Shown here: in pieces, positions 48,272 through 57,517 of the stretch
Layout: each line of letters opens with the position of its first letter
Position numbering within the stretch: the first letter of the stretch is position 1
From: Granulicella arctica
Lineage (GTDB): Bacteria > Acidobacteriota > Terriglobia > Terriglobales > Acidobacteriaceae
DNA: 64,000 bases
Direction: 5' to 3'
NCBI RefSeq assembly: GCF_025685605.1
Contig: NZ_JAGTUT010000001.1
Location: forward strand, 3,286,001-3,350,000
The notes under the pieces: generated by a model
What the model was told of the DNA's origin: nothing
The model's input: only the letters and a program-made list of their open reading frames with translations
The model's database searches: none
Position numbers and translations under genes: made by a program

Positions 48272-49357
48272 TCAGCTGGCGAGCTGAAAGGCGACGTTGA
48301 CGACGCCCTCCCAGTCAATTGGATGTCCTGAAGCGTCCAGTGCGGGTTGAAAGCGCGTTCCACGGACGGCGCTTTCTGCAGCCTGATCGAGGCCGTGACC
48401 GAGTCCGCTGGACACGCCAAGAACCTCAACCGATCCGGCAGATGAGACACGCAGCCTTACCGATACCGTACCTTCCAGGTGCATCGCGCGAGCCTCTGCC
48501 GTGTACTCCGGACGAGGCTTGAAGACGACCTTCGGGCCAGTTCGAACAACCGCAGACGCGACAGACATGGACTTCGGAGCGGTCGGAGTGGCCGCTACGC
48601 CCAGATTAACCGGGCCAGCAACCCGCCCTGTCGCGTTGTTTGAGCCCGTGCCACCGGGCACCCCGAGTTTCACGCCGGCAACTGCGTGAGTTCCATTGCC
48701 TGAAAGGGAGGTGCCGCCAGGGCTACCGGATCCGAGGCTGACCTTCGTCGCCGGGGGGCCTCCACCGTTATTTGATGCTGGCATCCCGGCGAGACCGCGC
48801 TGGCCGAGATTGATAGCACTGGTCGCTGGACGATCAGAAGGGGCGATGGGATTGTCAGGTCTGCCGAGCGCAACGGCTGACGGGTGGGGAGAGTTGTTCA
48901 CGACGGAAGCGGCCTGAGGGCGAGCTAAGTTGACAATGGCCGGTGCAGCCGGTGCGATTACCTGCTTCGGAGGCGCAGGCGCAATCTTCGGAGCTGGCGT
49001 GGGCATCTTCACGGCTTGCGGCGTGGGGACCTCAGGAACTTTAACCTCTGGCACCGTAATCTTCGGGGGTACTTCCTTGATCTTAGGAGGAGGCGGAAGC
49101 TTGGGGACGATCCTGGGCTTCATCTCCGGGATTGGTTTGATCATTGTCGGAGCAATGAGTACTGTCAGGCGCGGGCGGCTATCGCTGATCTTCTTCGCGG
49201 CCAAGCCAAGGATGATGGCGACAAGTACGATTAAGATGTTGAGCGTTACAGAGGTGAAGACCGATGCTTTGCTCTGCCGTCCTGCGTCGAGAACGCCGAA
49301 ATGCGCGAATTGCAGACTGGTCGAGGGCGGGAGTTCTGATTGGAGGGGCTTTGCCAT
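48272..49357 (-). CDS. TonB-family energy transducer
   Basis: A 361-residue protein with one membrane anchor near residues 35-54 (VTLNILIVLVAIILGLAA). A long proline-rich periplasmic stretch follows (residues about 75-130, VPPKITVPEVKVPEVPTPQ), then a Gly/Asn-rich linker and a C-terminal TonB domain from about residue 275 (YTAEARAMHLEGTVSVRLRV, TRFQPALDASGHPIDWEG). It probably links proton-motive force to outer-membrane receptors such as the two in this window. ExbB/ExbD genes are not present nearby. Confidence 0.9.
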   Translation of the reverse strand: MAKPLQSELPPSTSLQFAHFGVLDAGRQSKASVFTSVTLNILIVLVAIILGLAAKKISDSRPRLTVLIAPTMIKPIPEMKPRIVPKLPPPPKIKEVPPKITVPEVKVPEVPTPQAVKMPTPAPKIAPAPPKQVIAPAAPAIVNLARPQAASVVNNSPHPSAVALGRPDNPIAPSDRPATSAINLGQRGLAGMPASNNGGGPPATKVSLGSGSPGGTSLSGNGTHAVAGVKLGVPGGTGSNNATGRVAGPVNLGVAATPTAPKSMSVASAVVRTGPKVVFKPRPEYTAEARAMHLEGTVSVRLRVSSAGSVEVLGVSSGLGHGLDQAAESAVRGTRFQPALDASGHPIDWEGVVNVAFQLAS

Positions 49358-49723
49358 ATAAAAGGAGAGTCCTTATAGGTCAGATGCACAAACACCGCGG
49401 ACTGCCGATGCCTTTCAGTATACGTTACTTTAGTCACTCTTCGGTAACTTTATCTGCTGTCAGCGTGAAATGTTCCTGATCACGCCAAAGTCTTCTTGCT
49501 GGCAGATGCTTCCCAATGCGTCTTGAAACTATTTCGTCCACTTACCAGTCTATGCCAGGCGCTTCGCCACTTGGTATTTGAAAGTACGTTCCACAAAGTT
49601 TTCCTGAAATGACAATCCTTTGCTAGTTGGTCGGCCGGCAGCCTCAAACCTGTGCTCGTTCAGCATGACTTGTGTCGCTGTTAGCTTTAACGGTGATGCA
49701 TAAGAAAAGGTTAGGAGGCTTTG
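49358..49723. promoter_or_regulatory. Divergent intergenic region with AAAGTAAC-type boxes
   Basis: This 366-base gap lies between the TonB-family gene (minus) and galE (plus). GTTACTTT (49424-49431) and GTAACTTT (49444-49451) lie 20 bases apart, close to a TATACT-like -10 element on the minus strand at about 49418. The same octamer occurs upstream of small-protein genes at 51096, 51128 and 59306. No ORF or RNA gene was found in the rest. Confidence 0.4.
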
Positions 49724-50692
49724 ATGAAGATTTTGATAACGGGCGGCGCGGGGTATATAGGCGGTACTGTTTCACGGATTCTGAGAGACAGTGGCAATGA
49801 CGTGACCGTATACGACAACTTTTGCCACAGCCAGCGTTCTGCCGTGGCTGAAGGGGTCCGTCTTATTGAGGGAGATGTCGCAGATCGCGAACTTCTTGAG
49901 ACGACGCTTCGAGAGGGGCAGTTTGATGGGGTGATGCATTTTGCGGCCTTGATCGAAGCTGGCGAGAGCATGAAGCGGCCCGAACTCTACTTTCGGGCAA
50001 ATACGGCCGCAACTCTTACATTGCTCGAAGCGATGCAGGCAACTGGCCACCAACGCTTGGTTTTTAGCTCAACAGCAGCTTGCTATGGCGAGCCGGAGAG
50101 TTCCCCGATTCGAGAAGATGCTCGTTTACTTCCGACGAATCCTTATGGTGAGAGCAAGCTCCTAGTGGAGCAGATGCTTAAGTGGATGAACGAAATCCAT
50201 GGATTCCGCTATGCCAGCCTGCGCTATTTCAACGTCGCGGGCGCGATCGAGGATTATGGAGAGGCACACGAGCCCGAGTCACATCTGATCCCACTGATCC
50301 TTGATGTGGCCCTCGGGAAGAGGAAGAACATCAAGATCTTTGGCCGGGACTATCCTACGGCGGATGGCACCTGCATCCGGGACTATATCCATGTGCGGGA
50401 TCTTGCGAACGCTCACCTGCTTGCCCTGAAGTCGCTTGAGGAGAAAAGCCGCGTTGTCTACAACATCGGCAATGGCCAAGGTTTCAGCGTACTGCAGGTG
50501 ATTGACTCTGTTCGCCGGGTGACCGGTAGAACAATAGCGGTCGAGGAGTGCCCAAGGCGTGATGGAGATCCGGCAGTGCTTGTAGCCAGTTCGGAAAAGA
50601 TCAAGCAGGAACTTGGCTGGGTTCCTCAATTCGGAGAGCTGGATGACATCATCTCGAGCGCCTGGGAGTGGCACCAGAAGCGTTACGCCTGA
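49724..50692 (+). CDS. galE: UDP-glucose 4-epimerase
   Basis: A short-chain-dehydrogenase-type sugar nucleotide epimerase of 322 residues. The NAD-binding GGAGYIGG begins at residue 7. The catalytic serine region is VFSSTAACYG, and the tyrosine/lysine pair is in NPYGESKLL. The C-terminal KIKQELGWVPQF segment is typical. The ATG at 49724 is chosen over the TTG at 49721 because AGGAGG then has a 5-base spacing. It makes UDP-galactose for cell-surface polysaccharides or feeds galactose catabolism. Single gene. Confidence 0.94.
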   Translation: MKILITGGAGYIGGTVSRILRDSGNDVTVYDNFCHSQRSAVAEGVRLIEGDVADRELLETTLREGQFDGVMHFAALIEAGESMKRPELYFRANTAATLTLLEAMQATGHQRLVFSSTAACYGEPESSPIREDARLLPTNPYGESKLLVEQMLKWMNEIHGFRYASLRYFNVAGAIEDYGEAHEPESHLIPLILDVALGKRKNIKIFGRDYPTADGTCIRDYIHVRDLANAHLLALKSLEEKSRVVYNIGNGQGFSVLQVIDSVRRVTGRTIAVEECPRRDGDPAVLVASSEKIKQELGWVPQFGELDDIISSAWEWHQKRYA

Positions 50693-50785
50693 TCGGCCGT
50701 CCAGCTACGTAGAGGCTGTGGTGCTGCTCTGTGTAGCTGGATACAAACTCTAGAATGACCGGGAGCAGCTCGAAACTATGCGCGG

Positions 50786-50968
50786 CTACTGCTTGGGAAG
50801 CTTGTGGAGTTCCTGCTGATAGTTTGCGGGCTGCGGATTCAGTTGAGAATCTTTGACTGCTGCCCTGTAGCCACCCCGGTAGATCGAATACATAACTGCC
50901 AGTGCGCACCCCACGCCGAACGAGAACCCCAAAAAGAAACCGATCAGCGTAGGCCAGTAGAAGTTCAC
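50786..50968 (-). CDS. Small single-helix membrane protein
   Basis: The frame encodes about 60 residues from a GTG at 50968, with one long hydrophobic segment (TLIGFFLGFSFGVGCALAVM) and a polar C-terminus. An ATG at 51073 gives a longer form of 95 residues with a basic N-terminus. Which start is used is unclear; the GTG has only a weak GAAG upstream. No family is recognised. Confidence 0.45.
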   Translation of the reverse strand: MNFYWPTLIGFFLGFSFGVGCALAVMYSIYRGGYRAAVKDSQLNPQPANYQQELHKLPKQ

Positions 50969-51290
50969 GATTGCTTCAAGTCTACGCGCGACACATCGAA
51001 GCAAGAGTGAACAGCCACGCGGGATATGTTGCGGCTGTTTCCTTGGAGCCTTCTTAGTGTGCTCAATTCCCATTTATTTTCGCTACTACTCCCCAAAAGT
51101 AACCCATAAAATAAATGCATTGCACATAAAGTAACCAAAATTAGCAACGCCCCTATGGCTGGAACTGATCTTATTGATCTCTTTAGTAACTAAGGCAAAA
51201 ATTGCCGATTTAGGATGATAACTTCAGCTTCAGCACGACAAATGTTCCATTGCAGTTACAATCTCGGCGGTGCAAAGAAAGGTTTCAAAC
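50969..51290. other. Intergenic region upstream of small ORF A
   Basis: A 322-base AT-richer stretch without a supported gene. AAAGTAAC occurs at 51096-51103 and 51128-51135, and AGTAAC at 51185-51190. A segment around 51195-51212 (AAAAATTGCCGATT) resembles the one 85-90 bases before small ORF B, suggesting a shared promoter or regulatory element. Confidence 0.5.
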
Positions 51291-51392
51291 ATGTTCAATT
51301 TCGGCGGCGTTGTATCATCCGTTCTCACGGCTCTCCCCTACCACCTCAGCTTCACCATTGCAGGCATTTCTCTTTTCACCATCTACTGGTAG
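51291..51392 (+). CDS. Small ORF A: 33-residue hydrophobic peptide
   Basis: The ATG follows AAAGG by 8 bases, and the 33 codons end in TAG. The peptide begins MFNFGGVV and ends YHLSFTIAGISLFTIYW, so most of it could be one membrane helix. A paralogue of the same length lies 582 bases downstream (51975). Shared residues are GGV near the start, YHLS, GI and the terminal LFTIYW. Each copy has its own ribosome-binding site and its own terminator. I know no named family; a small membrane peptide is likely, and a toxin or transporter-associated peptide are possibilities only. Confidence 0.65.
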   Translation: MFNFGGVVSSVLTALPYHLSFTIAGISLFTIYW

Positions 51393-51401
51393 TCTTTTTC
51401 T

Positions 51402-51470
51402 TCCCGAGATCTCGGGAGCTTAGTAAGCATAGGGCGGCTGCGTTTCATCGAAAGATGACGCAGTTTTTCT
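51402..51470 (+). terminator. Palindrome and rho-independent terminator after small ORF A
   Basis: The perfect palindrome TCCCGAGATCTCGGGA lies at 51402-51417. A second hairpin, CTGCGT-N4... closing with ACGCAG (51438-51463), has a GAAA loop and is followed by TTTTTCT. The second is a textbook terminator. Confidence 0.8.
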
Positions 51471-51974
51471 TATTTTTGCGAGAGTTTATCCGCCGAAAGC
51501 TATGTTGTCCAAGTAAACGATCAACTCGTCGCAGCCACTTGGGATTCACAAGTAGGCTGAGTAGTTAAAAGGTTGAATCCCAGCACTTCACACAATCACA
51601 TACCAGATCTTACGGGCTTCATATGATCCTGAACCTCTAAGGAGCCTACGCCCGCAGGTTCCGCGGCAGAGCATGTTCTGAACTTGTTAATTGCGATTCG
51701 TTAGCTGGTTAATTATTGCTTTCGTAACTACCGGTTCTCAAGAAGCTTTCAGTGCGATCTGATCTCACGGATGAGTGGCGGCGACCGAAAGAGAAACGGC
51801 GCAATCTGGCATTAGTTCTTTTAGTAATATTCGTAAGTTATTACGGTAAAAGAGCGTAATTTTCTTAGGTAATGCGGACGAAAATGCCGATTATGCGGTG
51901 CTATTGTTGTCCTCAGCAACAGACTCTAGGTAATATTTTCCACCTTCGCATGAAGGTAGAAGAAAGGATCTACC
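51471..51974. other. Intergenic region between small ORFs A and B
   Basis: About 500 bases without a supported gene. It contains AT-rich blocks with repeated GTAA/TTAC words (51800-51880) near the presumed promoter of ORF B. AAAATGCCGATT near 51890 matches the segment upstream of ORF A. A tRNA was looked for and not found. Confidence 0.5.
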
Positions 51975-52076
51975 ATGGTTGAGGCAGGCGGCGTAATCCC
52001 TTCTCTTTTGTCAATTTTTCATTATCATCTCAGCATCACAATGTTTGGTATCGCACTCTTTACGATTTACTGGTAG
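51975..52076 (+). CDS. Small ORF B: 33-residue paralogue of small ORF A
   Basis: AGAAAGGA precedes the ATG by about 7 bases, and 33 codons end in TAG. The peptide begins MVEAGGVIP and ends YHLSITMFGIALFTIYW, matching ORF A at about half of all positions, including the last six residues. The third-position differences with conserved protein sequence argue that both are translated. A terminator follows within 20 bases. Function unknown. Confidence 0.65.
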   Translation: MVEAGGVIPSLLSIFHYHLSITMFGIALFTIYW

Positions 52077-52095
52077 CAGCTGATTCTGACTTATG

Positions 52096-52136
52096 ATGAC
52101 TGCCTTCGACTTATGTCGGCGCAGTCATTCTTTTTT
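52096..52136 (+). terminator. Rho-independent terminator after small ORF B
   Basis: ATGACTGC (52096-52103) pairs with GCAGTCAT (52121-52128), with an inner CGAC/GTCG stem, and is followed by six T (52131-52136). Confidence 0.85.
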
Positions 52137-52146
52137 AACTAACAGA

Positions 52147-52181
52147 AAGTGCCGCCGATTTGAGAATTGGTGGCGGCACTT
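52147..52181 (-). terminator. Hairpin downstream of a minus-strand small membrane gene
   Basis: AAGTGCCGCC (52147-52156) pairs with GGCGGCACTT (52172-52181). Read on the minus strand it follows the 44-residue ORF at 52232 and is succeeded by TCTGTT, a weak T tract. Confidence 0.6.
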
Positions 52182-52231
52182 GATGAATTTTGAGCAGTGA
52201 GGAGTGTGGATCGTGGCTGGCTTCTACTTCG

Positions 52232-52366
52232 TCATTTCGCGGGCCACGATTCATGAGTTGCGCGCGGTGGAACGGTGTCGAGTGAGGCGCGCACGTAGAG
52301 TCCGATGACACAAGGCGCAACGACTAATCCAAGAACCGTCAAAGCGATAAGGACGACGGTCATCAT
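52232..52366 (-). CDS. Small 44-residue membrane protein
   Basis: An ATG preceded by AGAGGAAAG opens a 44-codon frame beginning MMTVVLIALTVLGLVVAP, one hydrophobic helix, followed by a short polar tail. It lies 127 bases behind the probable transporter small subunit and has a hairpin after it. No family is recognised. Confidence 0.5.
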   Translation of the reverse strand: MMTVVLIALTVLGLVVAPCVIGLYVRASLDTVPPRATHESWPAK

Positions 52367-52493
52367 GGCTTTCCTCTAAGCGGCTGCTTTGTAAGTTCAG
52401 CACGCATGTCCGGTGACTTGCTTGGACGACGCAATCAAATCACAAACTAGAAGAAAATGATAGTAGCCAAGAGTACAAAGCGGGTGGGCGAGG

Positions 52494-52670
52494 CTACTTT
52501 GCAGTGCTTGAACTTACTGGTGCCGTTACCACTGCAGGCTTGGCGAAGATCTTTAACGCGTTTTGAATTGTGTAGTTGAGCCCCCAAGCCGTCGGCAATA
52601 CGACGACCGCCCACGCAGCGGCGATTAGGATGGGCGAAGATTTCTTTGCTGCGGCTATATTTGTCATCAT
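52494..52670 (-). CDS. Probable small subunit of an OFA-type MFS transporter
   Basis: A 58-residue protein with one helix: AAAWAVVVLPTAWGL followed by NYTIQNALKIF. This resembles the short single-helix proteins often encoded directly after OFA-family MFS transporters and annotated as MFS transporter small subunits (pattern AW-PLAWG-T-ALKLF). AGGAG is 5-6 bases before the first ATG. It starts 18 bases after the stop of the OFA transporter gene, so co-translation is likely. The assignment is from memory of the pattern. Confidence 0.7.
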   Translation of the reverse strand: MMTNIAAAKKSSPILIAAAWAVVVLPTAWGLNYTIQNALKIFAKPAVVTAPVSSSTAK

Positions 52671-52688
52671 GCTGCTCCTGAAGTGAAG

Positions 52689-54065
52689 TTAGTGTGCCGG
52701 ACCATCCGGGACGACGATGTTCTTGTCTGTGAGCCAATACTTCTCAGCAACGGGCCGAACAAGCAGATTGGCAAGGAAGCCGATCAGCATCAATGTCGCC
52801 ATGATATGCAGGATCAGAGGGTACGCCTGCTCCTTGGGAAGCTTGTTGACGATGTAATGATCAAGAATGCCGTTGACGATAAGCGGGCCGATGATGCCTG
52901 CAGCAGACCAGGCGGTGAGAAGGCGTCCATGGATTGCGGAGACGTTATAGCCGCCGAAGAGATCTTTTAAGTAAGCAGGAATCGTGGCGAAGCCGCCTCC
53001 GTACATGCTGATGAGGACTGCTGCGGTCAAAACGAAGAGACTGATCGAGTTGAGATGATCTAGGCGGGTGAGGGGCAGAAAGAAATAGAGTAAGGCGCCG
53101 AGGGTGAAGAAGACGAAGTAGGTACCCTTGCGACCGATGAAGTCCGAGAGCGAAGCCCAAACGAAGCGGCCCACCATATTGAAGATGCTCAGGATGCCAA
53201 CGAAGCCGACTGCAGCGACGGCTGTAATGTGACCCTTGAAGAGATCCTGAATCATCGGTGCAGCTTGTTCGAGGATCCCGATCCCTGCCGTCACGTTAGT
53301 GAAGAGGATGATCCAGAGCAGACAGAACTGTGGAGTTCGCCACGCCTGCGTAACGGCTACGTTGTGGCTTGAAATGAGCGCGGAATGCTTTTCAGAGGGA
53401 ACCCAACCCTCGGGCTTCCAGTCCTTCTCGGGGATGCGGATGGTGAAGACGCCGAACATCATGAAGATGAAGTAGAGCGTTCCCATAACGACAAGGGTGT
53501 AGGGAATTGCAGGCTGACCTGCGGCTTTGAAGTGCGCCATCAGTTGGTTGGCCAGTGGACCGCCGATCATGGCTCCGCCGCCAAAGCCCATGATGGCGAG
53601 GCCGGTGGCCAAGCCTGGACGGTCTGGAAACCACTTGATCAGCGTTGAGACGGGCGAGATATAGCCGAGTCCAAGGCCGATGCCTCCGACGACTCCATAT
53701 CCGAGATAGATAAGCGCAAGGGAATGGATGCTGGCACCAAAGGAGGCAATATAAAAGCCTGCTCCGAAACAAATAGCTGCGTAGAACATGGCACGCCGCG
53801 GACCGACACGCTCGAGCCACGCTCCAAAGATTGCGGCTGAAATCCCAAGAAACGCGATGGCGATCGAGAAGATAAAGCCGACCTGCTCCAAACTCCACGC
53901 GGCTCCGTTGGGTCCATGTAGGGCTAGCAGCGGATTCTTGAATACGGAAAAAGAGTAGACCTGGCCAATCGAGAGGTGGATCGCGAGAGCGGCGGGGGGA
54001 ACGAGCCAGCGGCTGTAACCAGGTTTGGCTACGGAGCGATCACGATCAAGGAAGGAAAGAAACAT
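52689..54065 (-). CDS. OFA-family MFS transporter
   Basis: A 458-residue 12-helix transporter of the oxalate/formate antiporter family. Family features are LAIHLSIGQVYSFSVFKNPL in helix 1, GIGLGLGYISPVSTLIKWFP around helices 4-5 and IPAYLKDLFGGYNVSAIHG in helix 10. AAAGG precedes the ATG. Members carry oxalate, formate or other monocarboxylates such as pyruvate or lactate. It is divergent from acs, so uptake of acetate or a related carboxylate is a reasonable guess. The shared 306-base promoter region (54066-54371) shows no recognisable operator. Confidence 0.88.
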   Translation of the reverse strand: MFLSFLDRDRSVAKPGYSRWLVPPAALAIHLSIGQVYSFSVFKNPLLALHGPNGAAWSLEQVGFIFSIAIAFLGISAAIFGAWLERVGPRRAMFYAAICFGAGFYIASFGASIHSLALIYLGYGVVGGIGLGLGYISPVSTLIKWFPDRPGLATGLAIMGFGGGAMIGGPLANQLMAHFKAAGQPAIPYTLVVMGTLYFIFMMFGVFTIRIPEKDWKPEGWVPSEKHSALISSHNVAVTQAWRTPQFCLLWIILFTNVTAGIGILEQAAPMIQDLFKGHITAVAAVGFVGILSIFNMVGRFVWASLSDFIGRKGTYFVFFTLGALLYFFLPLTRLDHLNSISLFVLTAAVLISMYGGGFATIPAYLKDLFGGYNVSAIHGRLLTAWSAAGIIGPLIVNGILDHYIVNKLPKEQAYPLILHIMATLMLIGFLANLLVRPVAEKYWLTDKNIVVPDGPAH

Positions 54066-54371
54066 GGGTGAACCTTTCTAAAGCAGAGGCTGACGGCTGC
54101 GGATCTGTCGTCTCTGTCTGTGCCGTATCTAGAAATGACACGGAGACCGCATCCTACGCGCATTTCAGCACGGATGGGCTCTGATCGTTGGATGCAGAAG
54201 CGGGAGAGTCTGGTTTGGCCAGTTGAGCGCGGCATTTCAGGAGAAGACGTTTTTGAGTGGGATGTCAAAACGGCTGCAGAGTCGGGCTTCTTTGACGTGC
54301 TTTGAGGCCGACTGTTAGAACCATTGCGGGACGCCTTTTTCTTTATGAGGTGATCCCCGGAATGAGGACGA

Positions 54372-56348
54372 ATGTCAGCTTTGACAGGGAACGAGAGTGT
54401 AGGGACGAATATGAACTCGCTGCTGCGCGAAAACCGGGTGTTTGCGCCCTCGGTCGAGTTTGCAGCGAAAGCGCATGTGAAGAGCGCGGGTGAGTATGAG
54501 TCGCTCTATCGGCGAAGTGTCGATGAGCCTGAGGCCTTCTGGGCTGAGGCTGCCCTAGAGTTGGAGTGGTTTGCTCCATGGATGAAGGTGCAGGAAGGCG
54601 AAATCTCGGAATCAAAGTGGTTTGTGGGTGGGAAGCTGAATCTCTCGCACAACTGTGTCGACCGACATGCGCTTGGTGCTTCCAAGGATAAGGTAGCGCT
54701 GCTGTGGGAGGGCGAACCGGGTGAAGTTCGCAAGCTGACGTACGGGGAACTGCATCAGCAGGTGCAGCGATTTGCGAATGTTCTAAAGGGGCTTGGGATA
54801 CAGAAAGGTGATCGGGTCGCTATCTACATGGGGATGTGTCCCGAGTTGGCGATCGCTTTACTTGCATGTGCTCGAATCGGGGCGGTGCACTCGGTGGTCT
54901 TTGGCGGATTCGCGGCTCATGCCATTGCGGATCGGGTGAACGACTCGGCCTGTGTCGCTGTCGTGACCCAGGACATCAGCTATCGTCGCGGCGGCGAGGT
55001 GAAGCTGAAGGCGATTGTCGATGAGGCGCTAGTCAAGTGTCCGACGGTGAAGAATGTTGTTGTGTTCCAACGCGCGCCGACGGCTACCGTAAATATGCAG
55101 GCAGATCGCGATGTCTGGTGGCATGAGGTGATGGGATCGGCTGAGGCCGAGTGTGCTGCTGAGTGGATGGATGCGGAGGATCCGCTTTACATTCTCTACA
55201 CCTCAGGCACCACGGGTAAGCCAAAGGGCCTGGTGCACACAACGGGCGGCTATTCGGTTGGGACCTATCTTACGAGCAAGTATGTGTTTGATCTGCGCGC
55301 GGACGATGTGTATTGGTGCACTGCAGATATTGGTTGGGTGACTGGACACAGCTACGTCGTCTACGGGCCGCTGCAGAATGGCGTCACCGTGATGATGTAT
55401 GAGGGTGCGCCGAACTGGCCGGAGCCGGACCGCTTCTGGAAGATTATGGACACACACCAAGTGTCGGTGTTTTATACGGCACCGACGGCGATCCGAGCCT
55501 TCACGAAGTGGGGAAAGCAGTGGGTAGACAAATACTCGTTGGCATCACTTCGGCTGCTCGGTACGGTCGGTGAACCAATTAACCCGGAGTCGTGGATGTG
55601 GTTTCATCGGGAGATCGGCAAGGAGCGCTGCCCGATCGTTGACACCTACTGGCAGACGGAGACGGGCGCGATCATGATCGCGCCGCTGCCCGGAGCGGTG
55701 CCGGCGAAGCCCGGATCAGCGACAAAGCCGTTTTTCGGAGTTGTGCCTGAGGTTGTTACAAAAGAGGGTATGCCGGTTCCGGATGGGCAGGGAGGGTTGC
55801 TGGTGATTCGAAAGCCCTGGCCTTCGATGGCGCGTACGATCTACGGTGATCATGCGAGGTACAAGGAGGCTTACTTCAGTGAGGTCCCCGGCAGCTACTT
55901 TACGGGTGACGGCGCACGGAAGGATGAAGACGGCTACTTCTGGTTGATGGGTCGCGTGGACGATGTGATCAACGTAAGCGGGCATCGGCTGGGAACGATG
56001 GAGATCGAATCGGCGCTGGTTGCCCATGCAAAGGTTGCGGAGGCGGCGGTTGTCGGGCGTTCAGATGAGATGAAGGGGCAGGCTATTGCCGCGTTTGTGA
56101 CGCTTGAAGGCGGGCACGAGGCGAGCGAGGAGTTGAAGCAGGAGTTGCGGCAGTGGGTTGCGAAGGAGATTGGCGCCCTGGCGCGTCCGGATGACCTGCG
56201 ATTTACAGAGAGTCTGCCGAAGACTCGCTCGGGCAAGATCATGCGAAGGCTGCTACGTGAGCTTGCGGAGACGGGCGAGGTGAAGGGCGATACGACGACG
56301 CTGGAGGACTTTGGGGTGATTGCGAAGCTGCGGGAGAACGAGGAGTAG
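54372..56348 (+). CDS. acs: Acetyl-CoA synthetase (AMP-forming)
   Basis: It activates acetate to acetyl-CoA through acetyl-AMP. The 658 residues include the P-loop [15 protein letters not shown], the acetate-pocket tryptophan in DTYWQTETG, the hinge aspartate in [18 protein letters not shown] and the C-terminal lysine in [12 protein letters not shown], which is the residue acetylated for regulation in this family. GAGGACGA precedes the ATG. A GNAT acetyltransferase gene converges directly behind it, but that protein does not look like the Pat-type enzyme that modifies Acs. Confidence 0.96.
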   Translation: MSALTGNESVGTNMNSLLRENRVFAPSVEFAAKAHVKSAGEYESLYRRSVDEPEAFWAEAALELEWFAPWMKVQEGEISESKWFVGGKLNLSHNCVDRHALGASKDKVALLWEGEPGEVRKLTYGELHQQVQRFANVLKGLGIQKGDRVAIYMGMCPELAIALLACARIGAVHSVVFGGFAAHAIADRVNDSACVAVVTQDISYRRGGEVKLKAIVDEALVKCPTVKNVVVFQRAPTATVNMQADRDVWWHEVMGSAEAECAAEWMDAEDPLYILYTSGTTGKPKGLVHTTGGYSVGTYLTSKYVFDLRADDVYWCTADIGWVTGHSYVVYGPLQNGVTVMMYEGAPNWPEPDRFWKIMDTHQVSVFYTAPTAIRAFTKWGKQWVDKYSLASLRLLGTVGEPINPESWMWFHREIGKERCPIVDTYWQTETGAIMIAPLPGAVPAKPGSATKPFFGVVPEVVTKEGMPVPDGQGGLLVIRKPWPSMARTIYGDHARYKEAYFSEVPGSYFTGDGARKDEDGYFWLMGRVDDVINVSGHRLGTMEIESALVAHAKVAEAAVVGRSDEMKGQAIAAFVTLEGGHEASEELKQELRQWVAKEIGALARPDDLRFTESLPKTRSGKIMRRLLRELAETGEVKGDTTTLEDFGVIAKLRENEE

Positions 56349-56350
56349 GG

Positions 56351-56869
56351 CTAAAGCAGGCTGTCCCAGGAGCGCCAGCCAAAGGCCAGGTCCGGTAGGG
56401 TGACTCCTCCGAATTCTGTGAGCTTGTGGGCGACCTGCACGCCGCCCAGACGCTGGTAGAAGGCAATGAAGGGATTGTCGGCGAGGGCCCAGACGATCAT
56501 GCTCTTGAATCCTTGATCGCGGAGGTTGGCCGCGATCCTCTGGCAGAGAGCTCGTCCCGCCCCTTTTCTTTGTTGCCGAGGTAAAAGGTAAATCACGTAG
56601 AGTTCCGCGTCGAAGTCATCGAGAGCTTCGCGGATCACTCCTCCGCTGGCGAAGCCGAAGACGCCTGACTCGTCCTCTGCTACGAGGATCAGCGGACCAT
56701 TCTCGGCAAGTTGGGCGGACCACATCGCTGTTTGCGTTTCTATGTTGAGCGAAGCCAGGTATTCAGCGGGAACGATGCCGCCATAGGTGCTCCGCCAACT
56801 CTCGACCTGCACACGGGCGATCGCGGATGCCTCATACGGGACGGCTTGTCGGATCATCAATGACATCAC
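56351..56869 (-). CDS. GNAT-family N-acetyltransferase
   Basis: A single GNAT domain of about 172 residues. The acetyl-CoA-binding segment is LPRQQRKGAGRALCQRI, preceded by the ELYVIYLL strand and followed by IAFYQRLGG. The substrate is unknown. Possible starts are a GTG at 56869 directly after the stop of the preceding gene, or ATG codons at 56866 and 56857. It follows the NTF2-like gene without a gap and converges on acs. Confidence 0.88.
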   Translation of the reverse strand: MMSLMIRQAVPYEASAIARVQVESWRSTYGGIVPAEYLASLNIETQTAMWSAQLAENGPLILVAEDESGVFGFASGGVIREALDDFDAELYVIYLLPRQQRKGAGRALCQRIAANLRDQGFKSMIVWALADNPFIAFYQRLGGVQVAHKLTEFGGVTLPDLAFGWRSWDSLL

Positions 56870-57439
56870 CTATGGTGTTGGCATTGTGCAGCAGGCACCG
56901 GCGGGTGGAGCGTCGTTCGCGCTACCATCCATGGATACCTTCCACTTGCCGTTCTCGATCTTCTTCCAGACCGTGAGGTAGCGACCAGAGGTCTCAATAG
57001 GTTCACCATTCTTGTCCTTGGAGTGGCCGACATAGCGGCCCCAGGTGAATCCCATATCGTTCGAGGGACCCATCTGTGCGCCTTCCATCGTCCAGCTTAG
57101 TTGGTACTGCTTCGGGTCCCATTTTGCCTGGGCGGTGACGGCACTATAGCCGAGGACCGCGGCTTTTCCGTTGTTCAGGATGACACCATCGAGAGCCATC
57201 CAGTCGGCAAAGGCCTTGCCGCCGCGTGTCTCGACATCCTTCGAAAAGCGCTGATCGAGGTCGAGGAGCAGGAGGACGCCTGGGGAAAGCGTCGGCTGAT
57301 TGAGCGGATTTGTGATGATCTGACGTTGCGGAGCAAGGGGGTCAAGCGGCGCGGTGCGGGGTCCGCCTGGGATGGTGCCAATCTGGCCAGCTACCGGAAG
57401 CGTGATGAGGGTACAGAATAATGCAGCAAGGCGAGTCAT
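56870..57439 (-). CDS. Secreted NTF2-like (DUF4440-type) protein
   Basis: A 189-residue protein with a signal peptide (LAALFCTLITLPVAGQ). The region from about residue 55 resembles the DUF4440/SnoaL-like fold (LLDLDQRFSKDVETRGGKAF, GRYLTVWKKIENGKWKVSMD). The start is the ATG at 57439, which begins the signal peptide; an upstream ATG is less likely. The C-terminus has an adjacent cysteine pair (AGACCTMP). No enzyme activity can be named. It is adjacent to the GNAT gene and probably co-transcribed. Confidence 0.75.
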   Translation of the reverse strand: MTRLAALFCTLITLPVAGQIGTIPGGPRTAPLDPLAPQRQIITNPLNQPTLSPGVLLLLDLDQRFSKDVETRGGKAFADWMALDGVILNNGKAAVLGYSAVTAQAKWDPKQYQLSWTMEGAQMGPSNDMGFTWGRYVGHSKDKNGEPIETSGRYLTVWKKIENGKWKVSMDGSANDAPPAGACCTMPTP

Positions 57440-57517
57440 ACCGAAATGGTAGCAGCGCGGGGCGGATGCCTCCACCCCTCTGGATTCGTGACGTATGACA
57501 GAACGGTAGCTACGTTG

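Noticed and set aside
51545-51590. tRNA-like T-arm sequence GGTTGAATCCC
   Set aside because: No acceptor stem, D-arm or anticodon arm can be built around it.
51291-52136. CRISPR-like or phage attachment explanation for the duplicated small-ORF region
   Set aside because: There are only two diverged copies, with coding-type conservation and separate terminators. No repeat-spacer pattern, cas gene or integrase is present.
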